From Meiothermus sp. (GTDB taxonomy: Bacteria > Deinococcota > Deinococci > Deinococcales > Thermaceae), in contig NZ_BPIM01000001.1 of NCBI RefSeq assembly GCF_026004115.1, positions 806,001 through 870,000 of the forward strand: 64,000 nucleotides of DNA, in the 5' to 3' direction. Shown here piece after piece: positions 36,165 to 46,854 of the stretch. The notes under the pieces are model-generated. The model saw only the letters and a list, made by a program, of their open reading frames with translations. It ran no database searches and was not told the origin of the DNA. The stretch's first letter is position 1. Each line of letters starts with the position of its first letter. The position numbers were made by a program, and so were the translations under genes.

Positions 36165-36968
36165 CTAGCTATACCGTCTGCGGCGGCGACGGCGGCGGCT
36201 GGGGCTCTCCCCTTCACGTTCTTTTTCTTTGGGGGGTTCACCGGCAACCACCCTGGGTTTGCCCGGCTCTCCCGCCACGATGCGGGGATGGCCGTTGCGC
36301 TGAGCATTGGAACGTTGGGCCGGTTCCTGGCGGCCCTGCATGGGCGGTAGTCGTTGTCCGGCCTCGAGGCGCTGTACCTGCGTCAGCTCGGCCTCAAAAA
36401 TGTGCTCCCCTACCTTCTGCGTGAGGCGCACCGGATAGCCGTCTTCATCGAAGTAAAGCAGGCTCAAACCGGGTCGCAGACGGTAGACACGCATATTGCG
36501 AGGGGTCTTCTCGCCTGCAGTGTCCCCCTCGAGGGTCTGGTCGGGCAGGCGTTCGACATAAACCCTGCCACCGACCAGCGCAAATTTTTCGACCTCCCCC
36601 ACCTCGAGTTTGAGCCTCCCCACCGCCAGAATCAGCGAGAGCGGGTCGTGCATCTCGGCCAGATAGGGAATGGCAAAGTCGTCCTTACCCTGGCTCACCG
36701 TTACCAACCCGTCTTCACGGGAAAAATCCACCTCCATCACCCGGGCCCCGTTGCCCTCCACCCGCTCGCGGTAGCGGCGGGGCAGGCCCAGGGGGTCTAC
36801 CTCGCTCTCCCAGCGCTGCCGGGTTTTGGGCGGCGGAAGCTCCACATTGGCTTCCAGGGTCAGGCGCAACCCATCCCGGCGCGGCTCCACGGTCAGGCGC
36901 TGCTCGCCTGCCGGAAGACCGGCGTACCGGAGGCTATACCATAGCGACTGCGGAATCGCCCAATCCAT
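36165..36968 (-). CDS. DUF3108-like protein with Arg-rich tail
   Basis: 267 residues from ATG 36968. There is no signal peptide. The first 190 residues follow a DUF3108-like beta pattern: IPQSLWYSLRYAGLPAGEQRLTVE, MEVDFSREDGLVTV, MHDPLSLILAVGRLKL, LLYFDEDGYPVRLTQK. The remainder is low complexity: a repeated (P)R(I/V)VAGEP motif, Glu/Lys-rich stretch, then SRRRRRRRRYS at the end. Such a tail may bind nucleic acid or acidic surfaces. The DUF3108 assignment is moderate; function unknown. Confidence 0.65.
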   Translation of the reverse strand: MDWAIPQSLWYSLRYAGLPAGEQRLTVEPRRDGLRLTLEANVELPPPKTRQRWESEVDPLGLPRRYRERVEGNGARVMEVDFSREDGLVTVSQGKDDFAIPYLAEMHDPLSLILAVGRLKLEVGEVEKFALVGGRVYVERLPDQTLEGDTAGEKTPRNMRVYRLRPGLSLLYFDEDGYPVRLTQKVGEHIFEAELTQVQRLEAGQRLPPMQGRQEPAQRSNAQRNGHPRIVAGEPGKPRVVAGEPPKEKEREGESPSRRRRRRRRYS

Positions 36969-37060
36969 GCCCACCATCCTACCAGCCCTGGGTCAGAAGC
37001 AAGTCCAGGCTCGAGGGTCCAGCGTCAAAGCGCTCATCTGTTACATTACCCCGCTTTCAG

Positions 37061-37081
37061 CTATCGGCTATGGACTATAGG
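37061..37081 (-). repeat. Degenerate heptad repeat (reverse of 3129-3149)
   Basis: CTATCGG CTATGGA CTATAGG: in reverse complement CCTATAG TCCATAG CCGATAG, the same NNNATAG heptads as at 3129-3149. Confidence 0.6.
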
Positions 37082-37104
37082 CTTGTGGACGATAGACTCC
37101 CCAC

Positions 37105-38193
37105 CTACCCCAAGGCCTCCGCCAACAGCCGGTGAAAATGATGCACCCCCTGCTCCCGCGCCACGCTGAAGCGTCCCCGGTCATAGAAGCGCGACTTAAC
37201 CCCCTTCTGCACGGCCTCCACCACCACTTCGTCCTCTCGCTCCACCCGGTCGAGGGCAGCCCCAGCCCCCGCCTCGAGCTTGCCGGCATCCCAGATGTAG
37301 GGCAGAAACGAGACCTTGGTCAGCTCCGGCCCCAACGGACGCACCACATTAACCGACAGGCCCCAAGGGTAAAAGTTCAGCATCAGGTTGGGGAACACCC
37401 AGTAGTAGTAGGCCGCAATGCGCTGGCCGTAGTCGGGGGAGTCCTTGGGCAGGTCGAAACAAGGCTCGCCGGGGGGCGCAATGCCCAGTTGCAGGTTGCA
37501 CCAGTCGTAGACCTCGGTGGTGTAGCTGCCGTAGTCAATGGCGGTGTTGAGGGAGGCATGGATAAAGGGAATGTGGAAGCCCTCGAGGTAGTTGTCGCAG
37601 TAAAGCGCCCAGTTGGCCCGCACCAGGTAGTCCCGCGCACGGGCAGGCTCAAAATAAAACTGCCGCAAGGGCATCCAGCCGATGCGCTCCTGGATGGGCC
37701 GCAGCACCTCTTGCAGCAACACGGTGGGGTTCAGGCTGGCCCACAGAAACTTCCCCTGGCCCCAGGTCTCGAAAGCCACCTTGGGCAGGTCGTCTTTGGG
37801 GCTGGGGAAGCCTTGCACGCCCTCGAACTCCGGCATGGCCTGAAAACAGCCATCCAGGCCAAAGCGCCGCCCGTGATAGCGGCAACGCAGGTAGCGGGCG
37901 TTGTCACCGGTCTCGGCCACCAGCATCCCCCGGTGGGTGCACACATTGGAGAGCAGGTGCAGTTGGTCGTCAAAGTCGCGGGTGATAACCAGCGGCTCGT
38001 CGAGGCAACCCTCCAGCAAAGTAAAGGGCTTGACTGTACCGGGGGCCTTCAAGTCGTCGGTATCGCCCACCCACTGCCAGCTCCGGGCAAAGACCTTCTC
38101 TTTGGTTTCCTCGTAAATGGCGGGGTCTTGGTAGAAGCTCGAGGGCAGGGTGGCGGCCTGGGCAATATCGGGGTGAACTTCCAGTTTCTTCAT
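37105..38193 (-). CDS. Rieske non-haem iron oxygenase, alpha-subunit type
   Basis: 362 residues from ATG 38193 (AAGGAGC upstream). Rieske ligands CTHRG and CRYHG (about residues 85-105). The mononuclear iron site reads DNYLEGFHIPFIH with two His, the Asp expected later in the C-terminal domain. It is of the ring-hydroxylating/choline or carnitine monooxygenase (CntA-like) class. Reductase partner is not adjacent, so the substrate is open; phylogenetically diverse members act on quaternary amines or aromatics. Single gene. Confidence 0.88.
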   Translation of the reverse strand: MKKLEVHPDIAQAATLPSSFYQDPAIYEETKEKVFARSWQWVGDTDDLKAPGTVKPFTLLEGCLDEPLVITRDFDDQLHLLSNVCTHRGMLVAETGDNARYLRCRYHGRRFGLDGCFQAMPEFEGVQGFPSPKDDLPKVAFETWGQGKFLWASLNPTVLLQEVLRPIQERIGWMPLRQFYFEPARARDYLVRANWALYCDNYLEGFHIPFIHASLNTAIDYGSYTTEVYDWCNLQLGIAPPGEPCFDLPKDSPDYGQRIAAYYYWVFPNLMLNFYPWGLSVNVVRPLGPELTKVSFLPYIWDAGKLEAGAGAALDRVEREDEVVVEAVQKGVKSRFYDRGRFSVAREQGVHHFHRLLAEALG

Positions 38194-38363
38194 GGTTGCT
38201 CCTTGGGCGAGGGGGCAGGGTTTTTGAGCCAACAAACCAGGTCGGTACAGCCAGGCTTCGACTGTACGAGGGCGGCTGGGGTCTTATTTACCAGCAGCAA
38301 TAATGTCCCTGGCAAAGCGCAATAATTTGGTCTGAATATCGAGCCAGGAGCGCATGGCTCCCA

Positions 38364-38517
38364 TTATAGAGCGCTCTTCACATAAAGTGAGCCTTCCTGG
38401 CATTAGGAATCCTCTGCCCCAGTCAGAACAGTTGCCGCCCGGAAACTCGAAAACATGCGCCTGGGCCCAGACGCATTCTCGTTTTCGCAGGCGGCAACGT
38501 CTGTGAAGGGCGCTATT
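38364..38517. mobile_element. MITE-like element, family 2, copy B
   Basis: Inverted ends TATAGAGCGCTCTTCACA and TGTGAAGGGCGCTATTA. The inner stem ACAGTTGCCGCC/GGCGGCAACGTCTG is shared with copy A at 15280-15385. Between these arms copy B carries an extra nested hairpin: GAAAAC/GTTTTC, ATGCG/CGCAT and the palindrome CTGGGCCCAG. The whole could form a cruciform. Confidence 0.65.
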
Positions 38518-38525
38518 AAAGCAAA

Positions 38526-38550
38526 GGCCCCCCGCGCCTCCAGCGGGGGG
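38526..38550 (-). terminator. Terminator of the DUF4384 gene
   Basis: Minus-strand stem CCCCCCGC/GCGCGGGGGG with TGGAG loop, followed by CCTTTGCTTT. Confidence 0.7.
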
Positions 38551-38566
38551 GAGAGGGGGTGGGGAC

Positions 38567-39445
38567 TTACTTACCCCACTCGAGCTTGACCACCATCTCG
38601 CCGCCTCTGGGGCTTACGCTCACCTCGAGCTTATCCCCTCCCCGGCGGTACTCCGCTTCGTAGGCCGGGTTCTTCTTGCCCCCCTTAGACTTGAAGTTCA
38701 CCTTCACCCAGCCCTTCGAGAGCAGGTCGCGGTGGTAATAGCTAAAAATCTGCTCCACATCGCCCCCCCGGTAGGCCACGCGGTACTCGGTGTCCTCGCG
38801 GTCTTCCCACAGCACCCCGTAACCCGGTATGGGGGTAATGAAGAAGATGGGCGGCCTGGGCGCCACTAGCACGGGCGGCTCGGGGTTGCTGGCCCAGCGG
38901 GGCTGCACGTTGTAGCGCACCACGTCGCTCACCCAGTCGCGGTCGGGCAGAGGGGTGACCACAATCGAGAGAGCCCGGGCCAGGTTGCTGGCCCCCTGCA
39001 CCCGCATCTGCCCGCTTTTGATGTCGGCCACCTGGGCGAGCGAGAGCGGCGTGCGGCTGGCCACCGCTAGCACCTGGTCTACGCCGGCAGGCCCGCCGAT
39101 GGTGAAGTCGTAGCGAGCGCCCGGCTCGGGGAAAACCCGGGTCTCGCCGGCACGCAGGTAGTTGTACTGGTTGAAGGCGTTGGGCAGGATCAGGTCAATC
39201 TGGCCGTCGGCGTTGATGTTGAACAGGTAGACATAGGCGTTCTGGTTGACGCGGGTGTAAATCCTGATTTTGTCGCCAAAGAAGTAGGTGGCGTTGCCCA
39301 GCCCCGAAGGGTCGCGGTCGAGCCAGGTCTGCACGTCCAGGTCGGTGGGCACCGGGTTGACGATGATGCCCTGGGGGCTCAGCACCGGCGCCGCAGAGGC
39401 CATCAGGCCCAACAGCCCCACCATGCTTGCAATCAGTCGCTTCAT
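38567..39445 (-). CDS. Secreted DUF4384-domain protein
   Basis: 292 residues. Signal peptide ends ASAAP. A DUF4384 domain covers about 40-130: TWLDRDPSGLGNATYFFGDKIRIYTRVNQNAYVYLFNINADG..ILPNAFNQYNYLRAGETRVFPEP. A middle segment of unknown type follows. The last 70 residues (VEQIFSYYHRDLLSKGWVKV..EYRRGGDKLEVSVSPRGG) resemble the C-terminal domain of the lipoprotein at 33058-33465. DUF4384 is often linked to surface layers or sensing; role unknown. Strong GGAGGAA before ATG 39445; own terminator. Confidence 0.85.
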   Translation of the reverse strand: MKRLIASMVGLLGLMASAAPVLSPQGIIVNPVPTDLDVQTWLDRDPSGLGNATYFFGDKIRIYTRVNQNAYVYLFNINADGQIDLILPNAFNQYNYLRAGETRVFPEPGARYDFTIGGPAGVDQVLAVASRTPLSLAQVADIKSGQMRVQGASNLARALSIVVTPLPDRDWVSDVVRYNVQPRWASNPEPPVLVAPRPPIFFITPIPGYGVLWEDREDTEYRVAYRGGDVEQIFSYYHRDLLSKGWVKVNFKSKGGKKNPAYEAEYRRGGDKLEVSVSPRGGEMVVKLEWGK

Positions 39446-39550
39446 CTGGTTCCTCCTGAACCCAGGGTAGGAAACCAGAAGCCCCCTGCCATGAAGCCTG
39501 CATCAGCAAAACTTAACCTTGGCTTTGAGCGATTCTTTAGTCGCCAGACA

Positions 39551-39590
39551 ACAAAACCCCCTCGAGCGAAACAGCATGAAGGGGTTTTGG
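39551..39590 (-). terminator. Terminator after the tRNA-Glu/tRNA-Val pair
   Basis: Minus-strand stem AAAACCCC/GGGGTTTT with a 20-base loop and TTTTGTTG downstream, just past tRNA-Val. Confidence 0.6.
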
Positions 39591-39601
39591 TATTTTGGGC
39601 T

Positions 39602-39677
39602 TGGTGGGCGACGAGGGACTCGAACCCCCGACTTCATCCTTGTAAGGGATGCACTCTACCAACTGAGTTAGTCGCCC
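39602..39677 (-). tRNA. tRNA-Val (TAC)
   Basis: Minus strand: GGGCGAC/GTCGCCC acceptor, D arm CTCAGTTGGTAGAG, anticodon stem CATCC/GGATG with loop CTTACAA giving TAC, T arm GGGGGTTCGAGTCCC, CCA encoded. Confidence 0.95.
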
Positions 39678-39680
39678 GTG

Positions 39681-39756
39681 TGGTGACCCCAAGGGGATTC
39701 GAACCCCTGTTACCGCCGTGAGAGGGCGGCGTCCTAGGCCACTAGACGATGGGGCC
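39681..39756 (-). tRNA. tRNA-Glu (CTC)
   Basis: Minus strand: GGCCCCA/TGGGGTC acceptor, anticodon stem CCGCC/GGCGG with loop CTCTCAC giving CTC, T arm AGGGGTTCGAATCCCC, CCA encoded. Only three bases separate it from tRNA-Val, so the two are co-transcribed. Confidence 0.95.
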
Positions 39757-39843
39757 GCTGGAGTCTTTTTTTGGGTCTGCGGGGATAGGCCCGCAAACAA
39801 GACCGTCCATCAGGGTAACACAGGCCCGCCGGTTCGTAAAGCC

Positions 39844-39870
39844 AAACCCCCGGCTCGCGCCGGGGGCCTT
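39844..39870 (-). terminator. Terminator after tRNA-Lys
   Basis: Minus-strand stem CCCCCGGC/GCCGGGGG, followed by TTTGGCTTT; lies directly beyond the tRNA-Lys 3' end. Confidence 0.7.
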
Positions 39871-39871
39871 T

Positions 39872-39947
39872 TGGTGGACCGCACAGGACTTGAACCTGTG
39901 ACCAACCGATTAAAAGTCGGTTGCTCTACCAACTGAGCTAGCGGTCC
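39872..39947 (-). tRNA. tRNA-Lys (TTT)
   Basis: Minus strand: GGACCGC/GCGGTCC acceptor, D arm CTCAGTTGGTAGAG, anticodon loop CTTTTAA giving TTT, T arm CAGGTTCAAGTCCTG, CCA encoded. Confidence 0.96.
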
Positions 39948-39991
39948 GGTTTTGCAGCATGTGGAGCAAAAAGCTTCCTACAGCCTTAGAG

Positions 39992-40020
39992 ATTATAGGC
40001 AAAGGGCCCACAGTTGTCTA
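39992..40020 (-). promoter_or_regulatory. Promoter of tRNA-Lys
   Basis: Minus-strand TAGACA (40020-40015), 17-base spacer, perfect TATAAT (39997-39992). Confidence 0.75.
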
Positions 40021-40033
40021 TAGCGTGGCGCGC

Positions 40034-40076
40034 ATAAAAAAAGCCGAGGGCCGGTGCTTTACCGACCCTCGAGCCT
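40034..40076 (-). terminator. Terminator of the caa3 oxidase operon
   Basis: Minus-strand stem GCTCGAGGGTCGGT/ACCGGCCCTCGGC with AAAGC loop, then TTTTTTT; eight bases beyond the caaA stop. Confidence 0.88.
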
Positions 40077-40083
40077 TCCCAAA

Positions 40084-42540
<2,457 letters not shown>

Positions 42541-42556
42541 TTATTCAATCCTCCCG

Positions 42557-43624
42557 TTAGAACTTCTCCAGTTTGCTAAAGTCGAGACCATCCACTTTGT
42601 GGCTCATCAGGTAAGCCGCAATGGCCTTCACGTCGTCGTCGGAAAGGTTGAGGAAGGCAGGCATCTTGATGCCAGGCTTCATGCCGGGGGAGTTTTTGAT
42701 CCAGGGCTCGAGGTACTCCGGCTTGTTCGGCCACATCCCGGCGCCCACCGTGGTACGGTTACCAAAGAAGGTGAGGTCGGGGTTGCTGGGAAGCCCCTGC
42801 GAAACACCTTTCAGGGCGTGGCAGGCCGCGCATTGCTGTTTGTACAAGGTCTCGCCCCGCACCAGGGTTGGGTCGCTCGGAGCGGCGGCCTGGTAGGCTT
42901 TGGCCCCCTCAATCCAGCGGTCGAACTCTTCCTGGGGCACCACCTTGACCCTAAAGCGCATGTTGGCATGCGAAGCCCCACATAGCTCCACGCACTGGCC
43001 GTAGTAAGTACCGATTTTCTCCGGGGTCACTTCGATATGCGTAACGACCCCCGGTATGGCGTCTCGAGCCCCCACCATGCTGGTGATGCGGAAGGAGTGG
43101 ATGACATCGTAGTTGGTGCCGTCGCCGCCCGTAATCTCAAAGCGCACCGGCTTGCCTACCGGCAAAATGAGTTCGTTGGAGTTGCGAACCCCCTGCTCTT
43201 TGTAGTTGAAGTCCCACCAGAACTGCCACGCGCGTACCTCCACCACCATAGCGCCTGGGGTGGGACGATCGAGCTTGAACATGCTCTGGGCGGTAAGGCC
43301 AAAAATGATCAAGACGATGACGGTAGGAATGACCGTCCAGGCCACCTCGAGGCGGTCGTTGCCGTGGGTCTGCTCGGGCTCGGCGGTCTCCTGGCCGGTG
43401 CGGCGGAACTTAACGGTCACGTAGACCAGCGCCCCCGTAACCACCACGAACACCAGGGCCGCAAAACCCATCACCCAAGCCAACAAGCCCCAAACTTCCC
43501 GGTTGAACGCCGAAGCATCCCGATCCAGGATGTTGAGGGTGTGTCCCCCTGCTTGACCCGGCTCAGCCGCCAGCACCAGGCCCAGCATTAGAAGAACTAT
43601 CAAACTTATACTTCGTTGTAGCAT
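42557..43624 (-). CDS. caaB: Cytochrome caa3 oxidase subunit II with haem c
   Basis: 355 residues from ATG 43624; GGAGG lies nine bases upstream. Signal-like N-terminus, two TM helices (about 45-66, 88-110), a cupredoxin domain with the CuA set CVELCGASHANM and the aromatic WQFWWDF loop, then a cytochrome c domain with CAACH and axial Met in KMPAFLNLSDDDV. Takes electrons from cytochrome c and passes them to subunit I. The 19-base gap to caaA is typical of an operon. Confidence 0.96.
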   Translation of the reverse strand: MLQRSISLIVLLMLGLVLAAEPGQAGGHTLNILDRDASAFNREVWGLLAWVMGFAALVFVVVTGALVYVTVKFRRTGQETAEPEQTHGNDRLEVAWTVIPTVIVLIIFGLTAQSMFKLDRPTPGAMVVEVRAWQFWWDFNYKEQGVRNSNELILPVGKPVRFEITGGDGTNYDVIHSFRITSMVGARDAIPGVVTHIEVTPEKIGTYYGQCVELCGASHANMRFRVKVVPQEEFDRWIEGAKAYQAAAPSDPTLVRGETLYKQQCAACHALKGVSQGLPSNPDLTFFGNRTTVGAGMWPNKPEYLEPWIKNSPGMKPGIKMPAFLNLSDDDVKAIAAYLMSHKVDGLDFSKLEKF

Positions 43625-43746
43625 TCCTAGCATCCTCCGTTGGTTGTACTCGGTCATTCTAGCGCATATTATTTGGAAACATTTATTATTTGGAAACATT
43701 CCGGGATTTTGCCGAGGGCGTATCTTACCCCGCTAGGGTATTGTAA

Positions 43747-44637
43747 CTACATCCACAAGGCACGGTCTATGGCCATCGCAACAAAAAGTAATGCCAGGTA
43801 TAACATGGAGTATTTGTAAAGCGAGAGCGTCCAGGCGCGCTCGAGGGTCTGGTATAGGCGTAAGCTCCGCACCAAAAGCAACCCATTCAGCACCAGCGCT
43901 GCCACCAGATAAAACCAGCGCAGCTCGCCCATCAAAACCGGAATCAGGGCAATAACCACGGTCAGAATGGCGTAGAGCCCGATCTGATAGGCCGTTTCTC
44001 GCTCCCCCCGCACCACCGGCAGCATGGGAATGCCCACCGCGGCGTAGTCGTCTTTGATCATGAGGGCCAGCGCCCAAAAGTGCACAGGTGTCCAGAAGAA
44101 AACGAGCAGAAACAGATACCAGGCAAATAGGTTCAGCTCGCCCGTTACCGCAGCCCAACCCACCAGAGGCGGGAAAGCACCGGCAGCGCCGCCAATCACA
44201 ATGTTGCTCCAGAAGCGGCGCTTCATGTAGAGGGTGTAGATAAGCACATACCAACCCAACCCCGCCATAGCCAGCAGCGCGGTGGTCAGGTTAGCGCCCC
44301 ACCACAGCAGCAGAAAAGAGAGCACCATCAGGGCCGTGGCAAAAAGGGCGGCATCGCGGGTACTAATCTTGTGGGTGACGGTAGGGCGCTGGGCGGTGCG
44401 CTTCATGCGGCCGTCAATGTCACGGTCAATGACCATGTTGAAGGCGTTGGCTGAACCCGCGGCCATGTATCCGCCCAACAACACCACCACAAACAAGCCC
44501 AGACCCGGCCAGCCACCCGCCGCAATGAACATGGCCATCAGGGTGGTGAAAAGGAGCAAGCTAATTACGCGGGGCTTGGTCAACCAGAAATAATCGCGCC
44601 AGGTTGCGCGTTCGGGATTGGCAACAGAAACCACCAT
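43747..44637 (-). CDS. ctaB: Protohaem IX farnesyltransferase (haem O synthase)
   Basis: 296 residues of the UbiA superfamily with about nine TM helices. Asp-rich motif [22 protein letters not shown] near residue 70 and the second loop [50 protein letters not shown]. Adds a farnesyl group to haem b to make haem O. It follows ctaA after six bases and precedes the oxidase genes. Confidence 0.94.
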   Translation of the reverse strand: MVVSVANPERATWRDYFWLTKPRVISLLLFTTLMAMFIAAGGWPGLGLFVVVLLGGYMAAGSANAFNMVIDRDIDGRMKRTAQRPTVTHKISTRDAALFATALMVLSFLLLWWGANLTTALLAMAGLGWYVLIYTLYMKRRFWSNIVIGGAAGAFPPLVGWAAVTGELNLFAWYLFLLVFFWTPVHFWALALMIKDDYAAVGIPMLPVVRGERETAYQIGLYAILTVVIALIPVLMGELRWFYLVAALVLNGLLLVRSLRLYQTLERAWTLSLYKYSMLYLALLFVAMAIDRALWM

Positions 44638-44643
44638 ATCAGT

Positions 44644-45597
44644 TTACCTTGCTTCAGGTGTAGGAACCCTGGCCGGAGTAGCACGATAGCCCAGGCTCAG
44701 CGCCGAAACCGTAAGCAACAACCAGGTAAGCCAGACCGCATCGGAAAGCAAAAGATGGGGCAACTGGGTGTAAAGCGGCGCCGCCTGGTGCACGTTGAGG
44801 TAGCCCATGCCCAGTTGCAAAATGAACACCACCCCGGCCATCCGAGCAAACAATTTGGTGTAGGTGCTGGGTCGAAGAGTCGCCACCAAATTGGCAACCA
44901 AGACCACATACACACTCACCATCACCGCAATGAAAGGATGGTAGATGCGAAGTTGCACCAGAAAGTGCTCGCCAGGGGTGAGCGCGCGGCCCACCGCCTC
45001 GGCGGTGTTGCGCACCGGAAACAGGGCATCGCCCAACGAGGTCAGCGCCCCCGAGGCCGCTACCCCCAGAATCCCCACAAAGCCCAAACCCAACGCCCAG
45101 CCCAACACGCCCTGCCCTTTCCAGACTGGCCGGTGCTCTGGATGAATCGACCACCACGCCGCAAGGGTTAGGGAGCCAATCAGAAAAAGGGTGTTGATGA
45201 GGTGAATGGGGGCAATGACGGCCCGGGCAATGCTAGCATCCTGCCCTACCAGTCGAAAGAGCACCAGTCCCGCTCCCACCAGGCTTTCGGTAATCATGAA
45301 AAGCATGGCCAGACCGGCCCCCAAGCGGGCCAGGTGGCCTTTGGGAAAAGCCCGGCGCGACCAGACCAGAAGCCCAATTGTCAGGAGCAGCGAGAGGCCA
45401 CTGGTGATCCGGTGGAAAAACTCGATGAAGGTCTCGAGGCCCCGAAAAGCGGGCAGCACTTCACCATTACAGGTTGGCCAGTGCGCCCCACAGCCATCTC
45501 CGGAGCCGGTGGCCTGCACCACATCGCCCCACAGGATGACCACCAGGGTAAAAATCACCAAACCCCAGGCGTAAGCAGTAAAGCGTCGGTTGGTCAT
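44644..45597 (-). CDS. ctaA: Haem A synthase
   Basis: 317 residues, about eight TM helices in two related halves. N-terminal half contains GSGDGCGAHWPTCNGE (conserved Cys pair) and FIEFFHRITSGL with the haem-binding His; the second half has RIYHPFIAVMVSVYV and LNVHQAAPL. Hydroxylates haem O to haem A. First gene of the oxidase operon; the 5' flank shows TACCCCATAGGGGGG, possibly a weak hairpin in the leader. Confidence 0.93.
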   Translation of the reverse strand: MTNRRFTAYAWGLVIFTLVVILWGDVVQATGSGDGCGAHWPTCNGEVLPAFRGLETFIEFFHRITSGLSLLLTIGLLVWSRRAFPKGHLARLGAGLAMLFMITESLVGAGLVLFRLVGQDASIARAVIAPIHLINTLFLIGSLTLAAWWSIHPEHRPVWKGQGVLGWALGLGFVGILGVAASGALTSLGDALFPVRNTAEAVGRALTPGEHFLVQLRIYHPFIAVMVSVYVVLVANLVATLRPSTYTKLFARMAGVVFILQLGMGYLNVHQAAPLYTQLPHLLLSDAVWLTWLLLTVSALSLGYRATPARVPTPEAR

Positions 45598-45744
45598 AAG
45601 AAAAAGTCCCCCCTATGGGGTATGAACTTTATTCTGCCAGAATCACTCCAGAACCTCCATAAGGACAATTGTCCCTAATTGCGGGCTGAAAAACAAAAGC
45701 CGTATGCCGAAAGATCAAACAAGCGGACGGCTCGCACGATTGTC

Positions 45745-46356
45745 TCAGTGCCCGTGGCCGGGCATGGCGCTTGGGTCAAAGGGCAGTTTCTCTTCCCCAC
45801 GCTCGGTGAGCCAGCGTTCCATGGTCTGAATTTCGCCAACCTGGCTTTGGCCCATGGCTTCAATCAGGTCTCGTGGGAGGCCCCCTGTTTTAACCTCGGC
45901 CAGGCCCTGCTCGATCATGGGCAAAGCGCCCTGGTGGTGGCGAATCATCAGTTGCAGAAACCGGGTCTCGGCAGCGCGGCCTTGTAGGGCCAGCAGTTCG
46001 GCAATCTCTTGCGGAGACGCCATGCCCATTGCGGCGGCGGCTTGGGCACTGGGGCGCTCAAAGCTAACCGTGAGTTGTCGCCACCAGGGTAGCCAGCCTC
46101 GCATCTGGGCCATCTGGGCCTGCTGGGTCTGGGCCACATCCAGGGCAAAGTAGCGCAGGTTTTCGTCGGCGGTTCGACGCTCAAAAATCCTGGCCAGCTC
46201 TACCGCCTGGGCATGGTGGGGAATCATCTTCAGGGCAAAGCGACCCTCGGGGCCGAGGGGTTGGGCCAGCAGGAGGCCCATCACAATAAGGACCAGTCCC
46301 CAAATGCCCCAAAGGGGCAAGGGGTATCGGCGTGGTGTGGGCGCGGGTCGTTGCAT
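45745..46356 (-). CDS. Membrane-anchored DUF305 protein
   Basis: 203 residues: one N-terminal TM (about 15-34), then two DUF305-type repeats, FALKMIPHHAQAVELARIF and FLQLMIRHHQGALPMIEQG, and a Met/His end AMPGHGH. His-His pairs and the terminal HGH suggest copper binding. Unlike the paralog at 9307-9888, it is anchored and lies near the caa3 oxidase genes, so a role in supplying copper to the CuA/CuB sites is possible but unproven. Confidence 0.87.
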   Translation of the reverse strand: MQRPAPTPRRYPLPLWGIWGLVLIVMGLLLAQPLGPEGRFALKMIPHHAQAVELARIFERRTADENLRYFALDVAQTQQAQMAQMRGWLPWWRQLTVSFERPSAQAAAAMGMASPQEIAELLALQGRAAETRFLQLMIRHHQGALPMIEQGLAEVKTGGLPRDLIEAMGQSQVGEIQTMERWLTERGEEKLPFDPSAMPGHGH

Positions 46357-46428
46357 GGGTTTGTTTTAGCCAGGTGAGGCTTATCTGGTTTCAGCAAAGT
46401 TAGAGAAAAGGCTATGCTGGAGGCGCGA

Positions 46429-46671
46429 TTATAGCTCCTCTCCAGATTCAGGAGTCAATACTACACTAACAAGCTCTATTTCTCCGGCTGCTGCCTCAAA
46501 ACCTACCCGTTTGTGGCTGCCATCGCAAAAGGGCTTGTTTTCTGAGTGACCACAGCGGCACAGGGCTAGTTTAGCGCGCTCGAGCACCCGTTCTTCCCCA
46601 TTGAGGACAAATTTTGTGCCTTCAGGCAAATCCAGCACCAGCGACCCATTCTCCCGCAAGCGGATTTTCAT
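46429..46671 (-). CDS. CDGSH-type iron-sulfur protein
   Basis: 80 residues. The CDGSH motif CRCGHSENKPFCDGSHKRVGF provides three Cys and one His for a [2Fe-2S] cluster. The N-terminus lacks a TM helix, so it is a soluble, small single-domain member with the start ATG 46671. Redox or cluster-transfer role; partner unknown. Confidence 0.93.
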   Translation of the reverse strand: MKIRLRENGSLVLDLPEGTKFVLNGEERVLERAKLALCRCGHSENKPFCDGSHKRVGFEAAAGEIELVSVVLTPESGEEL

Positions 46672-46854
46672 GAACTTAGTTTAGGCCCTGCCGGTTGGCT
46701 CAAACCGGGGCGATTGCCCCTACTGGGTTGAGGGCGCTTAGTAGAGACTGATTGCGAAGGCCAGTGAGAGATTTATCAAAGTCGCCAGCCTGCCCGAGGA
46801 GGAATCCAAATTCCCGTGAAATATCCAGGAACTACCGTTAGAGTTAAGGGCAAT

